Below are positions 1 through 6,161 of a DNA stretch of 7,070 bases, piece after piece. Under the pieces are notes generated by a model. That model was not told the DNA's origin, ran no database searches, and worked only from the letters and a program-made list of their open reading frames with translations. The stretch spans positions 1 through 7,070 of the forward strand of contig CALGAM010000165.1 of NCBI GenBank assembly GCA_937951935.1. Direction: 5' to 3'. This DNA comes from an uncultured Micromonospora sp. (GTDB lineage Bacteria; Actinomycetota; Actinomycetes; Mycobacteriales; Micromonosporaceae). The translations under genes were made by a program, and so were the position numbers. The stretch's first letter is position 1; every line of letters starts with the position of its first letter.

Positions 1-90
1 GAACTCCGCCACCACCTCACGAAAAATGAAAATACTCTCCGCTTCCAACGCATCCAGATGCGAAACCCGATACGTCGTCGCTTCCGTCAC
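1..90 (-). CDS. cysD: Sulfate adenylyltransferase subunit 2 (CysD), N-terminal fragment
   Basis: Only the first 30 codons are present; the gene runs off the left edge. CysD is the catalytic small subunit of ATP sulfurylase, which with the GTPase CysN turns ATP and sulfate into adenylyl sulfate (APS), the precursor of PAPS. The visible N-terminus contains YRVSHLDALEAESIFIFREV followed by AAEF-like residues (VAEF), the conserved opening of CysD just before its PP-loop, which would lie outside the window. The start is GTG at 88-90. It overlaps the cysQ stop by 4 nt (GTGA), and a purine-rich GGGAGAG lies just upstream, so translation is probably coupled to cysQ. I count 48 G/C in these 90 bases (53%), far below the rest of the window, with codons such as ATT, TTT and CGT that the neighbours avoid. 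cysN or cysNC is expected next, but cannot be seen. The identification rests on a short but very characteristic peptide. Confidence 0.88.
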   Translation of the reverse strand, partial: MTEATTYRVSHLDALEAESIFIFREVVAEF

Positions 91-974
91 GATGCTCTCC
101 CTTCGACGGTCGGCGTCTCGCCGGTAACGGTCGGGGCGGGCACCGGCAGGTGCCGGCGCAGTGCCCGGAGCAGCACGGGCGCCAGATCGGCCCGGCACAC
201 CAGCAGGTCCGGCAGGCGGGGGTTGGCGGCGTTGTAGCCGAGCGGGGAGCCGTCGATCCGGGAGGCGTGCAGCCCGGCCGCGGTCGCCACGGCCACCGGC
301 GCCGCCGAGTCCCACTCGTACTGGCCGCCGGCGTGCACGTACGCGTCGACCTCGCCGTGGACCACCGCCGCGACCTTCACCCCCGCCGAACCCATCGGCA
401 CCAGCTCGGCACCCAGCTCGTCGGCCAGATCAGTCAGAAACCCCGGCGGACGGCTCCGGCTCGCCGCCAGGCGCAGCGGCCGACCAGGCGGGGCGGCCGG
501 CACCGCCGGCGGATTCCCGGAGGTGAGGACCTGGCCCCGGGCCGGCAGGGCGACCGCGCCGGCGGCCAGGTGGTGCGCGACGACCGCGTCCCGCGCCCAG
601 AGCGCCACGTGCACCGCCCAGTCCGTCCGTCCCTCCTCGGCGAACTCCCGGGTCCCGTCCAACGGATCGACGATCCACACCCGACCGGCGGTCAACCGCG
701 ACGGCACACCGTTCCCGTCCGCCACGGGCCACGCCCGCCGCGCCTGCTCGTCCTCCTCCGACAACACCGCATCCGCCGGCCGCCACCGGGCCAGCTCGGC
801 GCGAAGCAGCCCGTGCGACGTCCGGTCCCCCGCCGCCCGCAACGCGGCCGGATCGGCGAACCCCACCTCGGCCCGCAACGCCAGCAATGCCTCACCGGCC
901 CGGGCGGCCAGCCAGGCGGCGAACGCGGTGTCCGAGGTGGGGGGTGGTGATGCGGAAGCTTCGGGTTGGTTCAT
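87..974 (-). CDS. cysQ: CysQ-type 3'(2'),5'-bisphosphate nucleotidase (inositol monophosphatase family)
   Basis: A 295-residue cytoplasmic Mg-dependent phosphatase. The family's metal and catalytic motifs are all present: SEEDE at residues 72-76, WIVDPLDGTREF at 100-111 (D103, D106) and EWDSAAPVA from about 220 (D222), with GSAGVKV at 195-201 in the usual substrate-side loop. Length is normal for CysQ. Family knowledge: CysQ hydrolyses PAP, the by-product of PAPS-using enzymes, to AMP and phosphate; some homologues also act on inositol phosphates or fructose bisphosphate. PAP as substrate is favoured here because the gene is coupled by a 4-nt GTGA overlap to cysD and lies in the same window and orientation as a sulfotransferase. 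The ATG at 972-974 has GGAGGT 9 nt upstream. The first about 16 residues are Pro/Ser/Ala-rich and probably disordered. I see nothing missing or broken. An inositol monophosphatase role remains possible, but the neighbours argue against it. Confidence 0.88.
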   Translation of the reverse strand: MNQPEASASPPPTSDTAFAAWLAARAGEALLALRAEVGFADPAALRAAGDRTSHGLLRAELARWRPADAVLSEEDEQARRAWPVADGNGVPSRLTAGRVWIVDPLDGTREFAEEGRTDWAVHVALWARDAVVAHHLAAGAVALPARGQVLTSGNPPAVPAAPPGRPLRLAASRSRPPGFLTDLADELGAELVPMGSAGVKVAAVVHGEVDAYVHAGGQYEWDSAAPVAVATAAGLHASRIDGSPLGYNAANPRLPDLLVCRADLAPVLLRALRRHLPVPAPTVTGETPTVEGRAS

Positions 975-983
975 CGGGCGGGC

Positions 984-989
984 ACCTCC
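984..989 (-). promoter_or_regulatory. Ribosome binding site of cysQ
   Basis: On the minus strand this reads GGAGGT and ends 9 nt before the ATG at 974. It supports that start. The intergenic stretch 990-1117 carries several short GC-rich inverted repeats (for example arms at 1074-1079 and 1082-1087) but no promoter I can defend. Confidence 0.7.
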
Positions 990-1117
990 GGGGCAGGTGG
1001 ACGGTTACGGCGCGACCGACGTACGGGGCCGCGACGGCGGTTGGGGGCGGGACCTCCCGGTCACCCCCCTGTTCCCGACGTGTCGGGCCGGGCGAGCCGG
1101 GCGGTGTCCCGGCGGCC

Positions 1118-1146
1118 CGGTCGGGGTCACCAGACGACCCCGACCG
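1118..1146 (-). terminator. Intrinsic terminator-like hairpin after the lipoprotein esterase gene
   Basis: A perfect 11-bp inverted repeat: CGGTCGGGGTC at 1118-1128 pairs with GACCCCGACCG at 1136-1146 around a 7-nt loop. It begins 7 nt past the esterase stop codon (TGA at 1154-1156) in the direction of transcription. No T-run follows, which is common for hairpin terminators proposed in high-GC actinobacteria. It would separate the esterase from cysQ-cysD, which then need their own promoter or read-through. Confidence 0.65.
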
Positions 1147-1153
1147 ACGCCGG

Positions 1154-2185
1154 TCACGACCCGGCAGCGGGATGGGCGGCGAAGAACCGCCAGATGGTCG
1201 CGGTGGCGTCCGGCGCGCGGGCGGGCGGGTCGAGGTCGAGGAGCCGTCGGGCGTGCGGTCCCGGCCCCGGCGCGCCCGGCCACTGGTGTCCCGCGCCCGC
1301 CACGGTGACCAGTTCGACCGCGCGCCCCTCGGGGCAGACGGCCGTCGACGTGGTCACCGCCCCCGTGGTGGAGGTGGTCGGCGGGGCACAGTTGGCGACC
1401 GCCCGCCACCGGGCGATCAGCTCGGGTGTCGGCGGGCCGTCCAGCCTGACCGGGCTGCGTCCGGTCCCGCCGTTGTCCAGCCGTCCCGGCCCGCCGCCGT
1501 ACGGGACCGTCCGGTCGGCCGTACCGTGGATGTGGATCACCGAGACGGGCGCGGGGTCCGGACACGGGCCGAGCTGCGTCGCGGCCACCGGCCCGATCGC
1601 GGCGAAGATCGTGGTGTCGCAGGCCAGGCGGTAGGTCAACATGCCGCCGTTGGAGATCCCGGTGGCGTACACCCGCCTCCGGTCCAGCGGGACCAGACCG
1701 GCGACCGACTCCACGACCTGCCGGATGAACGCGACGTCGTCCACCCCGTCCCGGGCCGGCGGCCCGCAACAGTCCGGTCCCACCGCCCAGGAGCGGTTCA
1801 CCCCGTCCGGGTACGCCACGACGAACCGACCCCGATCCGCCTCGGCGTTCCAGCCGTACGAGGACTCGGCCTGCTCGCCGGTGCCGAGCGCGCCGTGCAC
1901 CATCACGACCAGCGGAACCGGCCCGGTGGTGACGGTCGCCGGCCGGTAGAGCCGGAAGGTCCGCCGCCGCCCGTCGACCGTCAGGGTGTGGGTGGAGGTC
2001 CCGGCGGGGACGCTGACCACCGGGGTGGGCGGGTCCCGCCGGTCGCCGCCGTCGCGGACGAGCCCGCAGCCGGAGGCGGCGGCGACGCACAGGACGGCCG
2101 GCGCCACCGCCAGGGCACGGGCCCACCTGCTCCACCGGCCACGCCGCCCCGGGGCGGGGTGGGTACGCCGCGGCGTCTGTTTCAT
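1154..2185 (-). CDS. Secreted lipoprotein esterase, PHB depolymerase / LpqC-like (CE1-type alpha/beta hydrolase)
   Basis: A 343-residue exported serine esterase. The N-terminus has an Arg-rich n-region (residues 6-23), a hydrophobic stretch ALAVAPAVLCVAAA, and a lipobox-like ASGC with Cys40 as the candidate lipidated residue, so the mature enzyme is probably anchored outside the membrane. The catalytic residues fit the family: nucleophile Ser178 in GISNGGM, acid Asp224 in HIHGTADRTVPY, and His300 in GAGHQWPG. An oxyanion-side VVMVHGALG lies at 93-101, and the family's CCGPPARDGVDDVAFI block runs from 139. Relatives include LpqC lipoproteins, polyhydroxybutyrate depolymerases and feruloyl esterases. 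They hydrolyse polyester or ester bonds, and the substrate cannot be told from sequence. I chose the ATG at 2185 because AGGAAG lies 8 nt upstream and the signal sequence begins at once; an open frame extends upstream to 2299 but crosses the preceding gene's hairpin. The gene has its own leader and is followed by a hairpin, so it is probably monocistronic. I see no specific link to sulfate chemistry. Confidence 0.87.
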   Translation of the reverse strand: MKQTPRRTHPAPGRRGRWSRWARALAVAPAVLCVAAASGCGLVRDGGDRRDPPTPVVSVPAGTSTHTLTVDGRRRTFRLYRPATVTTGPVPLVVMVHGALGTGEQAESSYGWNAEADRGRFVVAYPDGVNRSWAVGPDCCGPPARDGVDDVAFIRQVVESVAGLVPLDRRRVYATGISNGGMLTYRLACDTTIFAAIGPVAATQLGPCPDPAPVSVIHIHGTADRTVPYGGGPGRLDNGGTGRSPVRLDGPPTPELIARWRAVANCAPPTTSTTGAVTTSTAVCPEGRAVELVTVAGAGHQWPGAPGPGPHARRLLDLDPPARAPDATATIWRFFAAHPAAGS

Positions 2186-2193
2186 CCATGATT

Positions 2194-2199
2194 CTTCCT
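2194..2199 (-). promoter_or_regulatory. Ribosome binding site deciding the esterase start
   Basis: AGGAAG on the minus strand, 8 nt before the ATG at 2185. It favours this start over the in-frame ATG codons at 2209 and 2299, which lack a comparable site. Confidence 0.7.
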
Positions 2200-2218
2200 G
2201 ATGCGGCATGTTCGTACC

Positions 2219-2238
2219 ATGACATGCTGGTGTGTCAT
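2219..2238. promoter_or_regulatory. Inverted repeat in the esterase leader, possible operator
   Basis: ATGACA at 2219-2224 and TGTCAT at 2233-2238 form a perfect 6-bp inverted repeat with an 8-nt spacer, 34 nt upstream of the esterase ATG. The leader is locally less GC-rich than its surroundings. The size and spacing would suit a dimeric repressor, or an RNA hairpin in the 5' leader. No regulator is recognised in the window, and arms this short can occur by chance. Confidence 0.25.
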
Positions 2239-2273
2239 TCCGCACCGGCCAGGCCGGACCCACGGGCGGGAGA

Positions 2274-2305
2274 CCGCCGGTGCCGGTCCGGGCCGGCACC
2301 GGCGG
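2274..2305 (-). terminator. Intrinsic terminator-like hairpin after the beta-propeller gene
   Basis: A perfect 13-bp inverted repeat: CCGCCGGTGCCGG at 2274-2286 pairs with CCGGCACCGGCGG at 2293-2305 around a 6-nt loop (2287-2292). It starts 19 nt past the TAG stop at 2325-2327. As with the hairpin after the esterase gene, no T-run follows on the minus strand. Its strength and place make it the best terminator candidate in the window. Confidence 0.72.
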
Positions 2306-2324
2306 AGCCTTCCGGCCCGGGCGT

Positions 2325-4136
2325 CTAGCGCCCCCGGTCGCGCAACCGGATCAGCTCCCAGCCGCCCTCCGGAACGTCGTCGTCCGGATCGGTCCGCAGG
2401 TTCATCGGGTTGGCCATGCCCAGGTAGAGGGTGTGCCCGTCGGCGACCATGTTGCGGACCCCGTAGTTCAGGTAGTTGCCGAGCCCGCTGTCGTCCACCA
2501 CGGTCGCCGGCCGCTGCGTCGAGTCGAAGACGAAGAGGTCCGCGCCGAACACCGGGGTCGGAAGCGGCGGCTGGTCGGCCAGCAGCGGGACCGAGGCGAG
2601 GTTCGACGGCAGCCCGTCGACGCCGAGCGACCGGGCCGTGGTGTTGCCCAGGTGCCGGGCGAGGTAGCTCCAGTCCATCGTGCCGACGTAGAGCTTCCCG
2701 CCGGCCACCACCATCTTCCAGGTGTAGTTGTTGAACGGGTTGCCCATCCCGGACGAGCCGTAACGCGGGGTGTACCCGGTCGGGACCACGCTCCAGGCAC
2801 CGGCCCCGCCCGCCGCCGTCGGGTCGTACGCCGGTAGGCGCTCGGCGCCGTAGAGCAGCTCCACCCGCCTGTTACGGCCGCCGAGGTCCTTGCCGCGGAA
2901 GACGCTGATCGCCCGCTGGGTACCCTGCACCGAGGCGCGCAGACCGGCCTCGTCCGCCGGCGGGTGCACCACCAGGTGGACGGCGGTCGCCTTCAGCGGC
3001 ACGTGCATCGTGCCCCAGTACAGGTATCCGCCGTACGAGGCCAGCCCGCCGAGGCCGTAGGTGCGGGCGACCACCCGGTCCGGCTCGTAGTCGCTGACGC
3101 TCCACACCTGCGTCCACGAGTTCGCGTCGGCCGGGTTGAGACCCGGGCTTCCCTGGGACAGCTTCGGACTCATCCAGACGCCCGCGACCCCGTCGGACGC
3201 GGCGCCGCCGGCGCCGGCCGACACGCTCGTCGCCCCGTCGGGCGTGCCGGTCCAGGTGGTCACGAAGATCCGGCCCTCGTGCACGGTGAGGTCCGCCGCC
3301 TGCGCCGGCAGGTTCGCCACCTCGACGAAGCGGAACGGGTTGCTCCGGCTGCCGGTCCAACGCAGCACGTGTCCCCGGTTGCCGCCGTTCGCCCCGACCC
3401 CGACCCCGGCGTAGAGCACGCCGTCGGCGACCAGGAAGTGGCGGATGTTGCCGTAGGCGGGCAGGTTCGCCGAGCCGAGGTAGCCGCCGGTGGAGGCGTC
3501 GAACGCGAAGAGGTTGATGCTCTCCCCGAGCGCGGGACCGCCGAGCAGCACGACCCCCTGGTGTGAGCCGGCGGCGCGGATCCCGGCGGTGGTGACGAGC
3601 CGGTTCGCGTCCACCTCGGACGCGCTGCGGATCAGGTCGGTCTTCTCGGTCAGCCGCCCGGTCCGCAGGTCGTAGGTGTAGACGCGGGGCGGCCGGTGGT
3701 CCCCGAGCGTCGGCGGGAGGTTCGGGTTGCGCCTGGCGACCTGGCTCTCGCCGTACTCGCACACCCAGTCGTCGTTCAGGGTGGGTCGGCTGTTGTTCAG
3801 GTTCCGCCCGCTGGTCAGGCAGTTGATGTTCGCCCCGGTGCCGAACCAGAGGTTCTGCCCGGCGCGGGTTATCCCCCACACGTACGCCTGGTTCACCTTC
3901 GCCTGGCCCGTGGCACAGGGCGGGCCGGGCGGGTAGGCGACGCCGACTCCGGCGAAGCACTCGTCCGGGGTGGCCTTGGCGAGCAGCGTCCGCTCGTACG
4001 ACGGCCGGTGGCCGCCGGGCGCCGGCCCGCCCTTCCCGTCGGGTGCGGCGGCGGCCGGGGCCGCCACCAACGCGTGTACCAGTCCCAGTGCGACGGCGGC
4101 GGTCGCTGTCCGTCGCACCCCTCGGGCTGCGGTCAC
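2325..4136 (-). CDS. Secreted protein of unknown function with beta-propeller-like repeats
   Basis: A 603-residue exported protein that I cannot place in a named family. The start is GTG at 4134-4136, chosen because AGGAGG lies 8 nt upstream; an open frame continues to 4229, but that part reads as leader. Residues 1-31 are a signal peptide: Arg5, Arg8 and Arg9, then a hydrophobic core, then an Ala-rich cleavage region near AAAAPDG. There is no lipobox or C-terminal anchor, so secretion is likely. The mature N-terminus has four cysteines (60, 74, 106, 126) that could form two disulfides. A blade-like pattern, roughly hydrophobic-x-(A)DG-x-LY-x-G, recurs: AYVWGITRAGQNLWFGTG (84-101), HFLVADGVLYAGVG (233-246), LTVHEGRIFVTTW (283-295), LASYGGYLYWGTM (365-377), MVVAGGKLYVGTM (475-487), MVADGHTLYLGMAN (563-576). 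That spacing fits a beta-propeller of six or more blades, a binding or lyase-type fold. No catalytic motif is recognisable. A strong hairpin follows, so it probably forms its own transcription unit or ends the one above. Confidence 0.85.
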   Translation of the reverse strand: MTAARGVRRTATAAVALGLVHALVAAPAAAAPDGKGGPAPGGHRPSYERTLLAKATPDECFAGVGVAYPPGPPCATGQAKVNQAYVWGITRAGQNLWFGTGANINCLTSGRNLNNSRPTLNDDWVCEYGESQVARRNPNLPPTLGDHRPPRVYTYDLRTGRLTEKTDLIRSASEVDANRLVTTAGIRAAGSHQGVVLLGGPALGESINLFAFDASTGGYLGSANLPAYGNIRHFLVADGVLYAGVGVGANGGNRGHVLRWTGSRSNPFRFVEVANLPAQAADLTVHEGRIFVTTWTGTPDGATSVSAGAGGAASDGVAGVWMSPKLSQGSPGLNPADANSWTQVWSVSDYEPDRVVARTYGLGGLASYGGYLYWGTMHVPLKATAVHLVVHPPADEAGLRASVQGTQRAISVFRGKDLGGRNRRVELLYGAERLPAYDPTAAGGAGAWSVVPTGYTPRYGSSGMGNPFNNYTWKMVVAGGKLYVGTMDWSYLARHLGNTTARSLGVDGLPSNLASVPLLADQPPLPTPVFGADLFVFDSTQRPATVVDDSGLGNYLNYGVRNMVADGHTLYLGMANPMNLRTDPDDDVPEGGWELIRLRDRGR

Positions 4137-4144
4137 CAGTTGTT

Positions 4145-4150
4145 CCTCCT
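4145..4150 (-). promoter_or_regulatory. Ribosome binding site deciding the propeller-protein start
   Basis: AGGAGG on the minus strand, 8 nt before GTG at 4136. It decides for this GTG over an in-frame ATG at 4163, which lies upstream of the site itself. The remaining gap to the sulfotransferase stop (4151-4284) shows only a weak 5-bp hairpin, so I cannot say whether transcription stops there. Confidence 0.75.
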
Positions 4151-4284
4151 GCTTCCAACGCATCGCTCGACATGAACCGTGCTGAGGTGCCCGTCGCGCC
4201 TCGACGGTCCGCCCGGGAGAACGCGGCACCGCCTCCGAACGACCCGCCGACGCTCCCGCGGCGCTCCGGGTGGACCTGTCCGGG

Positions 4285-5247
4285 TCAGACCGGGGTGACC
4301 TGGGCGGGCCGGGCCGGGGCGACGACCCGCGGGGCGACCCGCTCCGCCCACTGCGCCCAGTCCTCGAACTCGAGGAACCGGCCCAGTCGGCCGAGTTCGC
4401 CGACCGGGTCGGCGACCAGGTCCTCGTACCGGATCCGGTGCAGGTGCCGGGGCGGGAAGTCGGCCAGCGCCTGCTCGGCCTGGCTGGTCAGGAACGCGCA
4501 GAGCCCGAGGTAGCGGCGTACGTCCTGGCCCCGCTCCCGCAGCAGGTCGGCGGTGAGCCGGTCCGGCAGGTACCGCTGGAGCTCCTCGGGCACGGTCTGG
4601 CCCGGCTCGATCCGGAACGGGTCGATGCCGCAACGGCCGAGGAACTCGACGCGTAGCTGGATGAGCTGGAACGACGGGTGCCGGCTCATCGACCGGGCCA
4701 CGTCCTCCGGGTTGCGGGTCAGGTAGACGATCCTCGCCGTCGGATACGCCCGCAGCAGGTACGGCGCCACGTTGCTGGAGCCGCCGGAGCGCTCGACCCA
4801 GCGCCGCTTGCCGGTCAGTGTCGCGAGCAGATCGAGAAACATCTGGTGGTGCACGGCGACCTGCTGGGTGGGGAACTCCGGCACCCGCTCGGCGAGCTGG
4901 TCGAAGAGCCGGTCCGGGTCGGGAGTGATCTTGGAAAGGGTGATCGCGAGGATCCTCGGCAGCTCGGTCATCCGGTCCGCCCAGCGTCCGGTGGGCGGGT
5001 ACCGCAGCTCCCTGGGGGGCAGCCCGATCCGGAACAGGGTGGTGAGTTCGGGCCTGGGGCTGCTCAGCAGCGACCAGTACGCCGGGCCGGTGAGGGTGTC
5101 GGTGCTGCGGGCCCACGGCGTCATGGACATGAAGAACTCCTGGACCGACAGGGTGTCGGACTGTTCCGCGATCAGGTCGGAGAGGAGCGTGGAGCCGCAC
5201 CGGCCGTTGCTGATGATGATCGAGCGGCCGGAGATGGGGGAGTCCAT
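4285..5247 (-). CDS. PAPS-dependent sulfotransferase
   Basis: A 320-residue soluble sulfotransferase that moves the sulfuryl group of PAPS to a hydroxyl (or amine) acceptor and releases PAP. The 5'-phosphosulfate loop is at the N-terminus, as expected: IIISNGRCGSTLL at residues 10-22. The 3'-phosphate-binding motif is RIVYLTRNPEDVARSM at 172-187, with R178 and S186 as likely phosphate contacts, preceded by WVERSGGSSNV at 150-160. Length and layout fit the bacterial Sulfotransfer_1/Sulfotransfer_3 groups. There is no signal peptide or membrane segment, so it works in the cytoplasm. The ATG at 5247 has AGGAGG 7 nt upstream and puts the P-loop at the usual distance from the N-terminus. This start lies 76 nt inside the upstream hydrolase gene, which implies co-transcription and probably coupled translation. 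Following an ACP and a hydrolase, its acceptor may be a carrier-bound chain or the released polyketide or lipid; small-molecule acceptors cannot be excluded. Confidence 0.9.
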   Translation of the reverse strand: MDSPISGRSIIISNGRCGSTLLSDLIAEQSDTLSVQEFFMSMTPWARSTDTLTGPAYWSLLSSPRPELTTLFRIGLPPRELRYPPTGRWADRMTELPRILAITLSKITPDPDRLFDQLAERVPEFPTQQVAVHHQMFLDLLATLTGKRRWVERSGGSSNVAPYLLRAYPTARIVYLTRNPEDVARSMSRHPSFQLIQLRVEFLGRCGIDPFRIEPGQTVPEELQRYLPDRLTADLLRERGQDVRRYLGLCAFLTSQAEQALADFPPRHLHRIRYEDLVADPVGELGRLGRFLEFEDWAQWAERVAPRVVAPARPAQVTPV

Positions 5248-6161
5248 CCGGGTACCTCCTGCGGGATGTGGTCGGGGTGGGTGGGGACGGGTCCGGCCGG
5301 TGCGACGCCGCACTCCTCGCGGAGCCAGGCCAGCACGAGCCCGCGTACGGTCTCCGACCGGTCGACCAGGACGGAGTGCCGTGCGCCGGCGACGACGACG
5401 GTGCGGGTCTGCGGCAGCAGCCTCGCCACCTCCGGGGCGAGCTGCGCGACGGCCGACTCCGCGCCGTAGACGCAGAGCACGGGCACGCCGATCGCGCTGA
5501 TCCGGGACGGGTCGGGCAGCGGGCTGGCCGGCAGTTCCTCGGCCAGGGTGGTGGCGGCCAGCATCTCGCGGGTGGCACGGGCCCGGCGGCCGAAACCCTC
5601 GCGGCGTCCGGCGGCCAGCGCGGCGACCGCATCCTGCCGGGGCAGCAGCTCCGCCGCCCGGGCCAGGCCGCGGGCCACCCGGGCCATCCAGGCGGGCGTC
5701 GGCGGTGCGGACTCGATCGCCACGATGGCGGCGGCCCGCTCCGGGTGCCGGATGGCGTAGCCGAAGGCGATGGTGCCGCCGAAGGAGTTGCCGAACAGGT
5801 ACACCGGTCCGGTCACGCCCAGCTCGTCCAACAGCGCCGCCAGGTCGTCGACGAAGTCGTCGATCGCGTACCCGGTGCGTGGTCGTTCGCTGTGCCCGTG
5901 CCCCCTCAGGTCGTACATGACCACCCGGAACCCGGCGTCGGCCAGCGGCTTGGCCAGGGTGAAGTACCAGCTCGCCAGGGTGTCCGAGGCCATGCCGTGG
6001 ATCAGTACCGCGGTCGGCGGCCCGGGTGTGCCGGCGGCGCTCGGGGTCCTCGCGCGGGTGTCGTCCGCGGCGGGGGCAGGCGCCCGGCCGACGTCGGAGC
6101 CCGGTGGCGACGGGTCGAGCAGCTCGACGTGCAGGTCGATGCCGTTGGCCCGGACGATCAC
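5172..6161 (-). CDS. Alpha/beta hydrolase, thioesterase-like, in an ACP-sulfotransferase cassette
   Basis: A 329-residue cytoplasmic alpha/beta hydrolase. Seen directly: VLIHGMASDTLASW (52-65, oxyanion region), YDLRGHGHSERP (83-94), nucleophile elbow GNSFGG with Ser126, and GARHSVLVD with His262. The acid is unusual. The normal position after strand 7 holds Glu235 (VYGAESAV), and Glu150 (IVAIESAPP) sits 24 residues after the nucleophile, after strand 6, so the triad would be Ser-Glu-His either way. A Pro/Ala-rich insert at about 17-49 separates the first two strands. The start is GTG at 6159-6161, overlapping the ACP TGA by 4 nt; a longer open frame to 6584 only shadows the ACP gene. The last about 40 residues, beyond WLREECGV, are low-complexity, and the last 25 or so codons overlap the sulfotransferase. 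Context suggests it releases or edits chains on the ACP. A general esterase or epoxide-hydrolase-like role is the alternative. Confidence 0.85.
   Translation of the reverse strand: MIVRANGIDLHVELLDPSPPGSDVGRAPAPAADDTRARTPSAAGTPGPPTAVLIHGMASDTLASWYFTLAKPLADAGFRVVMYDLRGHGHSERPRTGYAIDDFVDDLAALLDELGVTGPVYLFGNSFGGTIAFGYAIRHPERAAAIVAIESAPPTPAWMARVARGLARAAELLPRQDAVAALAAGRREGFGRRARATREMLAATTLAEELPASPLPDPSRISAIGVPVLCVYGAESAVAQLAPEVARLLPQTRTVVVAGARHSVLVDRSETVRGLVLAWLREECGVAPAGPVPTHPDHIPQEVPGWTPPSPAARSSSATAGAAPRSSPT
5255..5260 (-). promoter_or_regulatory. Sulfotransferase ribosome binding site inside the hydrolase gene
   Basis: AGGAGG on the minus strand, 7 nt before the sulfotransferase ATG at 5247. 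It lies within the 3' end of the hydrolase reading frame, so the hydrolase is translated through it. Confidence 0.8.

Noticed and set aside
887..2191. A 434-codon open frame on the plus strand, and other long plus-strand frames across the window
   Set aside because: They lie opposite minus-strand genes with clear motifs. Their translations are Arg/Pro/Gly-rich with no recognisable domain, the usual antisense shadow in high-GC DNA.
1005..2225. A 406-codon minus-strand frame overlapping the esterase gene, longer than the esterase itself
   Set aside because: It is out of frame with the esterase, which has a signal peptide, lipobox and catalytic triad. The translation of this frame is Arg/Gly-rich and featureless.
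41..4164. The identical 14-mer GCTTCCAACGCATC at 41-54 and 4151-4164
   Set aside because: One copy is in cysD coding sequence (LDALEA) and the other in the leader of the propeller gene. With this window size and composition one such match is plausible by chance, and neither has flanking similarity.
4137..4284. A terminator between the sulfotransferase and the propeller gene
   Set aside because: Only a 5-bp pairing with a 9-nt loop was found, too weak to call. Whether the propeller gene is co-transcribed is left open.
4133..5632. A 499-codon minus-strand frame covering the sulfotransferase
   Set aside because: The sulfotransferase frame holds both PAPS motifs and a ribosome binding site. This frame has neither and reads as Pro/Arg-rich filler.
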